Shown here: positions 1 through 13,900 of the stretch, in pieces
Position numbering within the stretch: position 1 is the stretch's first letter
Layout: every line of letters begins with the position of its first letter
Assembly (NCBI GenBank): GCA_024734555.1
Contig: JANPWX010000106.1
Span: forward strand, 3,129,067-3,193,066
DNA from: Trochalopteron elliotii
Lineage: Eukaryota > Chordata > Aves > Passeriformes > Leiothrichidae
DNA length: 64,000 nucleotides
Direction: 5' to 3'
Notes under the pieces: generated by a model
Told to the model about the DNA's origin: nothing
The model's input: the letters and a program-made list of their open reading frames with translations, nothing else
The model's database searches: none
Position numbers and translations under genes: made by a program

Positions 1-3000
1 CACTCCACATGAGATGTAATTTAGGTGTCCCTGTTGGCTGGCAGAGCTCCCTGCACAGCTTTCACAGGAGATGGGAAGAGAAAAGCTGGGTTTGGGTTTC
101 CCATCAGCCTCATCAGAAGGCTGTCACCGAGCACTGAAAACCCCCAAAGAGAGCAGCAGTGTCCCAAGTAGGACAGGGAACATCCAGTCCCTCATGCCCA
201 GTGCTTGTCCCTTGTTGTCCTCTGTGCACCCCCAGACAATGTGAGAGAGAGCCTGGCCTTGGCACCAGCGTGCTGGGAGAACCTGGGTCGTGGTGCCCAG
301 TCCATGTGATCCTGCTGTGCCTCCTCAGCTCTTGGCTCCATAAATACCAAGGGATCTGAGAGAGCTTAGTCCTAATGAAAGATGAGTGTGTGGACTTACT
401 GTCAAAGGTCTTGAGAGAGGCTGCCAAAAGGGAAAAAACCCAAACCAATATACGCAATGCAAAAGCAATGTCTGACCAAAATGAAGCTGTGAGAGTGACC
501 CTGCTAATGAAAAGAAATTTTTGCATGGAGTTACAGATGAGTGAATGACCAGTCAGGGGAAAATATTATTTTCCTGGGAAAGCTTAACATTTGAATAAGG
601 AAAAAAGACTGCTGCTTATCTGTGGCAGATTACTGTGCCCTATTGAAAACACTGCCCTGAATTTTTCTCTCCCTCTTTCTGAAGCTGTTCTTTTTCAGAT
701 CAGGCAAAAGGGAAACAAATGTGTAATTGTCTCATACATAATCTCTAATCTCAGTTTTGGTGCAAATGTGTAGCAGCCCTTAACAGAGGAAGAGAAAAAT
801 GTGCTTGTTTGGAATGAATGTTTGGTTGTCTCTGAGCACAGACACTGTGACATACTGTTCACATCTTGGGCAAAGGATTCTTGTGACTTTTAACTTGTTC
901 ACAAAACTGACTTTAAATGGGTTTTAGCCAGAAATGAAAATGTATGGGGTCATCTTAGAGACTGGAGCATTAGAAAAAGAGAACAAATGCTGTGGGATTT
1001 TTTCATGGAGGTGCAGGGAATGACTGCTAAATGCTGGCATAGGTATGAGTTCATCAAGGTACGAATGCTCATTTCTGCCTGTACCACATCAAAAAATCAA
1101 TTTAATTTAATGAGAATACTCTAAGCTTCGAAATGGAAACATGCTGAAGTACCTTCCTGGGGCATTAAACAGTCGCCCCAATGTTGTCTGTGTCACCAAT
1201 GTCAAAGTCAGCTTATTTGATGAATTTTGCCCTCTTAGTGTGAAATCACATGTGGTTTGCAGCAGAATTTTGTGAGTGCCTTTGAATGCAAAATCCAGGC
1301 TGTAGATGTGTGGATGAAAGGCTCTGTATAAATGTCAGCCTTTATTATTGTTACAAATTTCCGGCTTCTGTTATTAAGACATTTTATATGGATCTTTGCG
1401 TGTCTCTCTGTCTGTGAGTCTGGATTAAATGCCTGCCACAAATCTCCCTGGCATCCCATGGAGGGGATTGCTTTAACTTGGTGCTCTTCTAACCTTTCCT
1501 TCTGTTCAGGGAATAAACCTGCTTTAAAAAAATGACCTCATAAAAATGGAGTAAACTCTGAGCTCTTTGTTTTTCTCAGGTCTAACCTCCAGGAAGACTA
1601 TAAATTCATTTATTCTATAAAGCACAAAGAAGTAAATCTTCAGCATAATGTGTGGGGAATTAGCCACTTAACTCCCATTAACATTAATGGGAACTGAATA
1701 TTTATTTGCCCCACAGCACGTAAATCTTTGCCTTGTAACTTCTACAGTTTCTAACTAAAATGTTTCCATTGTTCTAAGGATCATGGTTATCCTGCTGGAG
1801 TGTTTACTGGGTTGTCAGGCTATGGGAGATATATTGGATGTTTCAGTCCTTTTCCCTCAAGTAAGCTGTAAAATGCATTGGGGCTCTGTAATGTGAACTT
1901 TGTGAAACCTCTGTGTGATAAGCTGAGATGATTCAAACCTCCTCAGCTTGGTGCTGGTCCCGTGGTTCCTGCTGGGAGCAGGAGCCATTTGACAGGAATA
2001 AACTGCTGTGACTGATGGACTTTTGGTCTGTGCCTGGGGTGAAGGATGGATGGGGCTGAGGCTTTTGGTGCTCTGCCTCGAGTCTTCCCCTCTTCTGCAA
2101 TCTGTATTTCTTCATTTCTTCCTCCAAGCCAGTGTTCTCACTGTAAGAGAGTTACACTCTCAGCTCTTTCTTCTCTACTTAAAGTCAAGACCAGGCAAAT
2201 CAATCAAGGCCCAAATAACCCTGCTTTGAGGAGATCTCTTGTCTCTCCCCTGGAGGGAGGTGAAGGGGCCACAGCTCAGTGAGACCTATTGGAGGCTCCA
2301 CAGTTGTTTTGTGTATTTACCTGGAAGACACTGAGTCTCTCTCAGGATGGATGAGCCAGTGGAACCTCACAAATACATGAATATGAAATCTGCCACTCAC
2401 TGGCTGAAATCCAGGCTCTGTTTTACTCCATGGCCAAACTTCCCATGACTTCAGCACACCAGGTTTAAGTAGTGCATGAAACTACTTTTCCCTGAAGCAT
2501 TCCTTAGAAACCTATTGCTCTTCTGTGTGGTTTATTTGAATCACTCCAAGAAAGTTAATAAATCCTCCGAATTTCTGGTTAAAAGTAAATAAGTAACAAT
2601 GGAAGCAGAAAAACTCCATCTTACCTCCTATCGATTTATGAAGTATTTTACAAATAAAGCCTTCCTCTGCTCCCAAGTGCATTGGGCAAGAGGCAAGAGG
2701 CTTAAACTCAAGCTGGAGAGTTTTAGGCAAAACATGAGAAAAGGCTTCCCAAGGGTGAGGGTCGGGAAGCACAGCTGCAGACTGTGCAGGCTGCTGTCTC
2801 CAGGAGCAGGCTAGACAAATTGTGAAGAGGGACCTAGGTGGTCTCATGGAAGAGGAAAAGAAGGGTTATTACTTCAGATACTCCCTTTCAGCCCTGTCAC
2901 TCTGCTGGAGCAAGAGGGGATCCATTGAGTTTTAAGGTTGTTGAATTAAGTCTGTTAAGTTCTGTTTGATTTTTTCAATGAACCAATAATATCATCTTCT

Positions 3001-6000
3001 GATCTCACTTGCCCCATTCTGTGTCCCTGTGATCTTGGGGAGTCACAGGAAGTGGAGGATCTGCCTTCCCTTCCCTGTTCTCCACCTTTTCCAGGGCGCT
3101 GAGCACACGTGAGCCCTGCACACTCCAGCAGGGCAGGACTCTCCTCTCATGGCAGTGAGACACTCAGACAGTCCTTAGCTGAGTTAAGTGTGCAGAAGAC
3201 CTTTTTTAGCAGTGCCTGAACCTCTGGCTTTATTATCCAGACCAGCTCTCTCTCTGCACCTGTCAGGTTCCTCCTGAGACTGAAATGAGAGCAGTCTCCA
3301 TGTCTGTTTTCACAGCTCCAAAGCAGAGACAGGGATTTGTCAGGAAACCATTAAGCAATGCTACACCATTTGTTGTGGATCCATTTTCTTTCCTGAAGCC
3401 AAAGTATTTGTTTTCAAGGTTTAGGGAACAGGATTCTGGTGTGACTTAGGCCAGTATAAATGCACAGGACTCCTCCAGGCAATGAATACAAACACTTTTG
3501 ATTCACACACTTTGCTGCACTCAAGGCACAGAGGTGAGAACCGTGTCTGGCTCTGGAGCTCCCAAGCTACAGAGACTGGCTGCAGGGGTAGGCTCAGGGA
3601 TGGGACATCTATGAAATATTAAAGCATCAAGTTGTTGCTACTATTAGGTTTTCAAAGCACCATAATCATCAACAATGGGCAAACAGGAAACCTCACCTGC
3701 AACATGCTACTGGCATGTTGTGCACACCCCTGGAGCCAACTTTGACTTCACGTTTAGTTCCTGTGAGAAATATTTAATCAGGAAGTCTTTACTCGAGCTT
3801 TATTTAGTTTTCTGTTTTCTCAAAAGTGGCATTATTCATCAAAGTCTTTGAAAATATCAAATCAATTTTAGCTGTGAACATGTAAGATTAATATAAGCCT
3901 CACTGTACCTCACACTCAGCATATTCCTTCCTGAATGAGCCATTAGCAGACCCTGCACTGGGTATCAGTTTCTGAATGTAAATATCTGAAACAAAAGCTG
4001 CTTAACAACGTTCAGAATCTCCTCTCAAGAAAGAAGGATAGGAAATGATCAAAGAGAGCAGAAAACTAGAGAGGAAATTGCAATTACACAATCTGAAGTT
4101 AAGTGTTTCCTACGGAAAAGAACGTGCTGCCTTTAATCATGAGGGATGGAATTCCCATTAACTGTTTTCTGTCACCCACATTACGGTGCCACAAAGGTCC
4201 CATCCAGCACAGCCATCACAGGAGACACTTCCAGCTGCACTGATCAGGATCCATTGGCAGCATTCATGTCCTTAAAGACAGGATTCTCCAGCTGGACTGA
4301 GCCACCGGAACATCTCCCCAGAGCAGCCAGGGACACCTGATTTATACAGCTGGTTCTGTCCTGGCTGAAGGTGGCATGGCCACAGCAGCTCTGTGGCACT
4401 GTAGGGGCACAGATGCAGAGTTGGGCAATGCCCTGGACCAGTCAGGATGATTTATGTTCAACCATGTTTGGAGAAACAAATGCACGTATCAGATAAAACC
4501 ATATTTATCTATTTTTTTTCCTCCTCTTTTTATTCTAAAGTGCTGGAGGGGTTTCCAGCAATAGATAAAATCATTTGCACAAAACTGAAATGCAAAATTT
4601 GTTCCAGAGCTTGTTAGGTCCTGAAATCTGTAGGTGGGGTTGGGAAAATGGCATTCCCAGCTCTTCGCCAACAACAAAGCTATTAGAGCCTTGATAAATG
4701 TTATCCAGTGCTGCTGTTTGTGCCATATTCCCAACAGCAAATGCAAGCATCTTCAGGATCCAACAGGCTCCCAAGGATAAGCCCAGCAATTCAACTAAAA
4801 ATAAATATAATTAACCCATAAAAAGAAAAATGTCTGTAAGATTATCATCCTTGCAGCTGGTTGGAATGTGCTTGGGAAATACTTCTGTAGCTAGCTGCAA
4901 ATCAAATATGTTTTACATGGAGACAGTGTTGCCAAAATAACACAAAATAGATTTATTAAATAAAAGATGTAAATGGAAAAAAGATAAAATAGAAAAAGGA
5001 AAAAACATTTTCACGTGTTTAGATGAGTTGCTCATAAATATTCTTTCCTTCTCTTAGAATCAACGAGTTGGTTTCTGGTCTAAGGTTGTGTTTTGTAACC
5101 TGTCAGACTGAAACCTGCATGAGTGGATAGCAAACATCAGATGAGTGATCCAAGGGATTTACTCGTTTTTAATGGCTAATCCTTCATTCTTATGATGTTT
5201 TAATCATTCATGACCTTTATCATAATCCATCCCCTCCTAAAATTGCCATTGCTGGGAACTTATTCAGATTAACAATCAGATATATTGAATAAACTGTCTA
5301 AATCACATTGTCTCGTGTCTGTTACGTGTCTGGTTAAGTGAGGCTTTCTAATCAGGACAGTAACAAGGATCACACAGAGAATATTCTATCACCTCCCCCA
5401 GTTTCTCAAACAACTGATCTTGGAGAATCAGTAGTAATGGGTTTACAGCATTTCTGAAAAGTAAAAAAATTTTCACAAATAGATCATCTAACATTGTCTG
5501 AAGAGTGATAAATTAATAATTTCATGTAACACCCACAAATAACTTCAAAAGAAAATGAGTCAGTGCTCAAATTCTGAAGGGTGGAGCCTTGTGGCAGAGC
5601 CTCTAATCTTCTTAAAGATTCCTTTCTCAGACTGCCACGAGATGCTGTCTGGACACACTTTCACTGAGGTGCCCAACAGATCAGCTCCTGTCTCTTCAGA
5701 ACTAATTAATTCTCTTGACTTTCAGCAAAGGGAATGGTGGCACTGAGCACCTCTAAGGAGCTGTCAAACCCCTCACAGGTCTGGGCTCATTAGCAGGACC
5801 TGTAATTAGTGCTCCCGTTGATGCATTTGTTACACTATCACCTCAAAAGCTTCCAGTGTTTACCTGCCAGTAAACATAAATTTCCCAGTGTCCAGTATAT
5901 TGAATTCTTCACTTGCTAAGAGTGCAGGGATGGGGGAGGTGAACACATCAGGCAAGGTTTGATTGCACAAAGGTGCCAAAGAAAAAGCAAACTATTGTAA

Positions 6001-7889
6001 AGTTTGCTGGGCAGCTGAACGGGAATTTGAGCAGGAATTCATTAATAATCATGTCACATACACCTAGTGCAGAGCCACGACTGGCAATTGGCTTTGCTGG
6101 AACTAAAAGGCTGAGCCCAAACTTTTCTGGAAAACTCCCTAAGGCCATTTCATTTACAAAAAGACCAAGCTTTTGAGAGCATATAATTATCCTTCATCCC
6201 TGCCATCTTATCCTGCATTAAATTTAATTGCTCACAAAACTTGGCAACATTCTCAAATCCATTTAAAGAAATTAAGTGGTTCTGTCATTTTTTAGTACTC
6301 TTGATATGAAAGTGTTTCAACTTTCACTCAGTGAAAGTGACAAGAACCTCTGCCTCTTCCCCTTCCCCCAAAATATACATTCTTCCTGAGAGCACTGAGC
6401 TCAGAGGGAACAGATGGGCTAAAAATAGTTGATTTTGGCCAAGACTATCAAAAGTCATCAGTGATTTTCAGTGCCTCTATTTTTAGAGGTGAGTGCTGAC
6501 CACTTACTGGAAGTCACATTCCTTCAAGCTTGCAGAGCTGGGCACCCAAGTCTTGCTGTTATTTCCAAAGTAACAAGTCATGAGCATCAGGGCTGTGACA
6601 GAATCCCCACCCTGTGCCTTGTTCTGTGTATCCCAGCCCAGGAGAAGCTCCCCAGAGTTGCTGTGCACAGGGATGACCCATTGAGCCCCTGACCCACCAG
6701 TTTTGTTCACTGTGAATGCACCCAAAGCCATTTGAATTTTCTCTCCACCCTTCACTGTCAGTTGGTAGAGTCAAACCTCTCACCTGCAAATGAGACTCCG
6801 AAAAATATGAGCCAAAGGGTGTCCCTTTGACATTTCCTATCCCTGCCCAGTCTTTTTTGCTGGCACCTGTACTAGTTCTTTCAATCTTACTTGAAAAACT
6901 GTTTTGATATTTACCTGCCTAGTATTTAAAGGCGCTTTTTTTAACGGGTCATGCAGAGGACAAGGCATTTACATATATTTCAAAGATAAAAGATGAACGC
7001 TCCTTGCTCCTTTCCATAAATGCAGTGTGCAAAAATGATGTCAGCACAATTAGAGATGGGCTGGAAATTTTGAGCTCATTGAGTGAATATCGCTTAACAT
7101 TGGCCTTTTATCTACAGGTCTCTTTTCAACTGTGAAATGCTGTTAATCCATCATGAAGTCTTGTCATGTGCCTGCTCTAATTATATGTTTTGTTGTTCTT
7201 CAAATGAAAACAAATTAATTTGGGTTTGGGGTGGTAGGGGAAATTCTTGATGATCAAGTAAAAATATACTACTGGCACATGTGACAATTAAAACTCCTAA
7301 TTAGGTTTGTAAGAGGAGTATTTTCAAACATTCTGAGCATCTACAGCTTCTGTTGTCTGCAGTGTTACGTGCTGAACTCCACTGGACCCAGCACAGCACT
7401 ACATTAAAGAAATGTCACATTTTATGTACAGTGCGAAAGAGAATTATCTGTGAAGCAAAGGTCAATGAAGTCAGATTTTCTGCTGTGTTTATTGGTGATA
7501 AACATCTCGAGAGAAAATGTGAGCATCTCCAAACACGGGGTTATAATGTTAATATAGTCCCTTATCACTTTATAAACGATCTGTATCCTGACACGGGAAG
7601 TGAGCTTCAGCCCCAGATGAATTACGAATCAGTGACTCCCTAATATAAATAAAAGCAGGAGGATGGGCCCTGTCGAGCAGTCTGAGCACAAGAGCTGGAA
7701 ACAGGAGCCAGGGACTTATCTCAGCTTTGGAGAGTGAGCTGCTTTGGAGTCTGGTCCAAAGCTCTGGTAATTGAGCGGGAGTCATTCCAGCCCTATCAGA
7801 GGACTTTATCACTCTTTATTAGGGCTACCATATGTCCATTTTTTTCTTAAATTTCTCTCCTTTTTCTGCCCCCAAAATCTTTTCTGCTG
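1..7889. other. Intergenic sequence, no gene recognised
   Basis: AT-leaning unique sequence. All open frames are short (under about 140 codons) and lack recognisable similarity. A perfect 9-bp inverted repeat at 1673-1692 (TCCCATTAA, CA, TTAATGGGA) looks like a scrap of an old amniote repeat with CCATTGACTTCAATGG-type palindromes, but it is too short to be sure. Confidence 0.6.
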
Positions 7890-7959
7890 GTGCAGCTTAT
7901 ACCCAGGTGCCCCAAACCCTGAAGGTGTAGCTCATACCCAGGTGCCCCAAACCGTGAAG
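7890..7959. repeat. 35-bp tandem duplication
   Basis: 7890-7924 and 7925-7959 are two copies of a 35-bp unit containing TACCCAGGTGCCCCAAACC, differing at three positions. A TG microsatellite follows directly. Confidence 0.93.
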
Positions 7960-7962
7960 TGC

Positions 7963-7965
<3 letters not shown>

Positions 7966-7996
<31 letters not shown>
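7966..7996. repeat. (TG)n microsatellite
   Basis: An uninterrupted TG dinucleotide repeat of about 15 units, beside the 35-bp duplication. Confidence 0.97.
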
Positions 7997-7998
<2 letters not shown>

Positions 7999-10900
7999 GT
8001 GTGGATGTGGTTTGCCACAAGGGCAGATGTTGGATGTCAGTGGATGAAAGGGGAGATGATGGAGGGTCAGGGTACCATGGGCTGGCAGAAGGACCTGTGC
8101 TGGGAAAGCTGATGATAGGGGAAAAAGGGGATTTTGGAGTGAGGAAATGAAGAAGAAAAAAGACAGTCAGGGAGGGATACTTGAGAAAAGAAGATTTTTT
8201 TGGAATAGGAGACTCTGTGATGCAAAGAAGGATATAGGGTGGGGGTCCTGGGGTCACTGCCTTGCCATTTAATCCTTAATTGGGACTTTGAGATTGGATT
8301 CCCACAGACTTGTCCAAGCTGTCGTGTCAACTTCTCTGCCCCTGTGTGCTGCCAGGGCTTGCCTGGACTGGTGGAGAGAGTGGCTCTACTTGCAGCCTTG
8401 GAAATACCACCAGCTTCCCTGCTTTCAGTGCCCCTCCTGCATGGCAGGGTGAGAGCCACAGTCACTTTCCAGTCTGGGGAGCTGGGAGGTTCAGATTCTG
8501 TCTGTGAAGGTTTAGAGAGGAAACTGTCTGAGGAATAAATGTCTGAAGCATTAAATTTGAGGAAAAAGTTGTGGGAATAAATAGCTTAATGAAATGATAT
8601 TTGGAAGTGAAAGACTTTCTTTTCACAGCAGTGCAGGTGGCTGAGGTAGTGATGGTTCATGTCCAGCCCCTCCTGCTCCTCAGGATGTCTGGCTGGGGTA
8701 GAAGGTGTCCACTGCACAATGGGAGATGTCCAGGTGAGCCTTGGGTGCCTTCACCTGGTTCTGGATTCACCCCAGCTGGCTCACAGCCACTTCTCCCACT
8801 CTCTGCCACCAGATGTGTCTCTCCTCTCCTGCACTTTGAGTTTCAGACAAGACATCCTGTGACTTCATCCCTCCTCAAGGATTTCCATAGTGTCCTGGTT
8901 GCAGCTGAATTCCAAATGCACACATGTCTGGAGCTGGGGCTATTCTTTCCTCTGACAAATTTTTCAGACCTCACACCTCTACAGCTAAACAAATGTAATC
9001 CAAGCATCAGATCATAAAATTTTGGAAAAAAATTATTTGAACTGCTGGCATGGCTTCTAGCAGTGCACTGGGGGCAGCTCTCCTTTCACATGTCCCCTGA
9101 GGCAAGTAAAGCATTTCACTCCTGGTAACTGAGCTATAACTGTAGGTCTCAAGCAGCCCATGTTCCACGTTACAATGTGAGAAACCTGAGGGCTTTTGCT
9201 TTTTGTGCAGGAGATTATCAAAGCATCTTAAAGAGAGCCAGATTTCCTGCCTCACCTTTCCTCTCCCCTTGCTCCCACATTCACTCCTTGAGAAACAAAA
9301 AGGTGTCAAACTTTCTTCCACACGTCCAAACGAGCCACACTGCCCGGGCAAGTGGGGAGCAAAGACTTTGGCCTCTTGAAGGCTCTTTGCTGGCAGCTCC
9401 CAGGCAGGCAGCAGCTCTCTGGTACACTTACAGTAATGCAGGGACAAAGACAGCTGGTAACCACGGGCACACAGGTATATTTCCCTAACCTGCTTACACT
9501 CCATCTCTACCAAACCCACAATGCTGCAGCAAACAAGTCCCTTCGTGTTTTAGGGGAAAGAATGTGATTTTGCAACTCACTGTTCTGCTTTTTCCTCTGT
9601 GGTCCACATTTGGCTTTGAAGGAGTAAAAGCTTAGGGAAGTCAGGATAACACATATAGTGCTGATCCTCACTCCTCACCCAGGTCTCCCAATTACCTGAA
9701 CTGTTATTAATTAACTGTGAGAAACTGTTTATTAAAAGAAAACTTTTGCCTTGTCCTTGCAAATGACCTTGGGAGTTTCAGATGTGCCAGGACTGGTGGA
9801 GAGGGAGTGCTGGTGTCAGGGGGCTGGAGAAGGTGGTGGATATGAATGTGGGCCACCAAAGGGTCACCACACCACTCAAATACCAGGGATAACTGAAAGA
9901 ACAACAGTTATCTCTTGTGAAACAGGCAGGTGTCAACATTTGCTTTGTTTTGCAAAGGAATGAAACTGAAAACTTCTGGTGTTGGGTTTGTTTTTTGTTT
10001 TTTTCCCCCAGAAAAAATAAGGTAATTGTTTTATTCTGGATGAATGCCAGAGGCACCAGGCTGCAGCATCCATCTCTCATGGTGCAGAAACCAGTGATTT
10101 CTCTGCTCCTTCACCCATTGTTTGGGGTACCAGGTGAAAGATTTTGCACCATTCCAAAAAAAGACTTGAAAATAACTTTCCACGGTGCAGGTGAGGGGCC
10201 TGGACACCAGATACTCTCCTGGATGATGGGGGCAGGAGAGACAGAAAGGGGTATGCTCCTGCTCTGCCTCCTCGCTCAGCAGTTTCACACCTTGTCTGGA
10301 GTTAAATTTAGCAGAACAAATACATTTGCACAGAAAACCTTGGTTCTAATTAACTGCCATTTTCCAACAACACAAACCCCAATTCACTGAAAGCTTTCTG
10401 GTGACTTGGATAGAAATGCCACTGGTTTGATGGTGCTCCTGACACAAGGCACGATCAGCCTCGGCAGGGGAAGGATAAATAATCAATTTTCACATGCTGG
10501 AGGAGCAAAACTGAAAGCTTTTGATGTGAAAAAGCACCTGAACAATCAAATGCTGACATTCATAGCTCTGGAAAATTCGACTCTGAGAGTGGGCACTGAG
10601 CTTGAAGGAGCAAAGAGAGGTCACATGTATTTTTTTGTGGGAAGACAGTGGCTGCACCTGCCAGCTCATCCTAAAAACTCTGCTGAGGCGGGAGGAAGGA
10701 GCTTAAGGATGTGCCAGTTCTTTTCTGTGAGGTGGCTCTGTGCCCACTGCAATTATGGAAGGAGGAAAACAGCAGTTTTGTGAATAAAGCTGGCAGCTGC
10801 CCAACACAGCCCGAAGAAACAACCGTACCTTGGAGAACCCTTCCTTTTTTCTCTCTGGGCTGGGCCAAGCACTTTAAAGGAGTTTAGCACTCATGTAAGC

Positions 10901-13900
10901 ATCTTCATTTCAAGATGCTCATTACTGATAAAACCTATCCTGGTCCCTGAGCAGTCTCCAGCCTGTGCTGGTATGAAATGCCTACAATGCTGGTGTGGGA
11001 GGTTTGCCTGCTTTAGACACTTCTTAATCTGTAACGAGTGAAAGTTGGTTTCAGCTCAGAAGCATTAGGTTTAAAAATACTTCTAGGGTTTAACAGTAAC
11101 CATTATAGCTCTGGACAAGTTTATTATCCTATATGGTTGCTGAACAAGCTTAATTCTCAACCACAAAGGCTTCCTCTGGTACTTTTAATCAGGTTTCACA
11201 TGGGAAAAAACCATCCTTGGATCAGTTCTGACCGCACTGCCTTTTGCTGTGGCTGGATGCAGGAGGACTTTGTTTTCCCTATATGAGACATCACACATAG
11301 AGCTCCTCAGCTCTGTGGCTTGTGCTGACTTTAAATCACTGGTTCTGAGCCTGCCTGTGTCCTTACAATCCTTCCCAAGCCTTCCCTGGATTGCAGAGCT
11401 GTGCTCAAGTCTCTTTGCAGCCATCCTTGGGGTTGCAAACTAAGCCGATACACTTTGAGCTCCTCTCCATCATGTATTTCAGCAAGTTATTCTGCAGAGT
11501 GATGAGGCCATTTCCCACATCCCACACATCTCCCTACACTGGGCAAGTGAAGGAAAACACTGTAAAGGAGTAATAATCCCCCCTCATGCTGAGGCTGGAG
11601 GGAGAGGAACAGCCCTGCAGTTATTACTGAGTATTGGCAGCCTCCTGGTAACAGCAAAGCCTTCTCCAATGGGTGTATCAATAAATCAAATGCATGAACA
11701 TTAACACCATGTGGTTCTTTAAAGTGGATCTTTGTTCATATGGTGAGAAGCTGTATTACCAAAGTTTTACAAACAGAAAAGACACAAATTGAGTCTTCTG
11801 GAGTACGAGCTTTGGCTCATACTGAGCAAAAGCCAACATTACTTTGCTAATCGGTCCTAGTGGTTTTATCTATTGAAAACTAACAGGAAAAAGGATTCAG
11901 CAAGGGCAGAGAAGTCATCAAGAAAAGAAGATGAAATGAGAAATAATGTGGAAAATTAGAAAGAGTCTGCTGGAAACAAAAGTTGTATAAAGGTTAAGGC
12001 AGAACTGCACTCAATGAAGTGTGAGTTCTTGCAAACCCTTTCATGCAATTATGGCAGAAGGGCTAACATGAAGAAGAACATTATGCAAAAAAAACCCAAA
12101 AAACAAACCCCTAGAGAAAAAGAAAGGTGAATCCAGGTTAAGGCAATGTAAATAACTTTCGGATATACACACACCCTCCATGTCCTTCATTCCTTCTGAA
12201 GAAAAGTATTACATTTTAAAGTCAATAGATGTGTTTATCCAAGTCACTCCTAGCTCACTTCACAAGGAAGGCTTTGGGGTTTTTACTTTTTGGTTCCAGA
12301 CAAAGTAATTTTTCTTTGTCTTTTTTTTTTTTTCCTTTTAGAAAAATGCAATACATTTTTCATATTAACAAAACAAGAGATTGAAAAATTACTTTTGGCA
12401 CTTCCATTCCATGATCCATTTGCTGCTGATGTGAGGGGAAAAAAGGCAGGAGATGGTCCTTGCTGAGACTGAAGCCCCTGAAAATACCAGTTTTTTTTCC
12501 TTTGGAATATCTTTCCCCATGTAATTTTCAAACCAAACTGCATCACATCGATTACAGAATTCCTGATGTGGCCAGATGAGGGGAGCAGTTATCTCCTTCA
12601 CTTTGGAACCCCAGTCCTCACCATTGCCAGCCGTGACCGACTGCTTTGCCACTGCTGCCAGCAGGACTGTTTCCCCATTGGTTTCCTCATGAACATTTCC
12701 ATCCAAAGTATATTTTGCATTTTTATTGGTCGTCCCCAGACATGTGGCCTTTCATCTCCTGACATTGGATCCATATGCTGATCTCAGCAGGGCGTGCAGG
12801 CTGCAGCAGCCTCCCATGCCACACCTTCCACACATCACTGCCCATGTTCCAGGTCACATCCCATCCCTATCCCATGTTTCACAAGCCTCAGCATCCCCTC
12901 CAGGCTCTGTCCTGCACACCCTGCAGCTGCCCCAGACCATCCCTTCCACACTCCTGCTGCCACAGCACTGCATTGAGGCTCTCTGTGCTTTCCTTCCAGA
13001 AAATACCTCTCATTTACCTGGTGACCACTCCTGCCCAGTAACCCAAAATGTGTGTGGCTCCACTGGCACCCACAGTGGGGATGATGCACCCTGGGGATGT
13101 TCAGTCACTGGGGAATGGTTCCAACCCCCACCAAAATCCACAGAGATTTTGTTAAACTGTTGGGTTGGTGCTCTCCATCAGCTTCTCCACTTGGCAGCTG
13201 TGGGAAGGGGATCACAAAGGGCTGGAGGCAATGCCCAAGAGCCCCAACTTTTTCCACAGTGTGAATGAACTCTCCCAGGCTTTTCCCTTGGCCCTAAGCC
13301 AGCTGTGATGATCTATTCTGGCCAGGATTTTGGTTAAACAAAGTGAGGAGTGCTGCAGAGATGGTGGAGGTGTGGGAAGAGCTCAGCCTTGACGTGGATG
13401 TACCTGAGGCATGACAGAGTCTGGAAACACATGGACCTGGTCCTGTGCTAACATCTGCTCCTCCTGCTTGGCACGTGCAGCTCCAGCTGATATTGACAGG
13501 AGTCCCATGTGTGTCTGCACAGAAGATCTGCAGAGCCTGAAGCAGAGCCACAGTGCTCTCACCATTTCACACCTGGTTCTTCCTCATGCACTACAAAGCA
13601 AAGAAATCACTCCTGCTTGTTCTGGTTTGATGTTTTCCACAGATCCCGACACAGCAGGCAGCCTCAGAGCTGCCCCCAGAAAGGGTTTCTGCTCGGTTTG
13701 GATTGTGAACCAGTTGTCAAAGAAAATTATGCTGTAATCCTGGGAGATCCAATAAAACTGTCCCACAGGTTAGGGCCTTGCCAGTTGGAGGCAGTTCTTA
13801 ATGCAGATTTCACTCTGCATGTGTCACATTTGCTAATTTTCCATGAATGATTCCTGATTTTCAATCGACCTTGGTCTTTAGGTTCATAAAACTCTGTTCT

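Noticed and set aside
9007..9519. 170-codon minus-strand open frame
   Set aside because: No family similarity, and scattered composition typical of noncoding DNA.
12726..13268. 180-codon plus-strand open frame
   Set aside because: No recognised domain, Pro/His/Ser-rich low-complexity composition, no splice context or CpG island. Probably chance.
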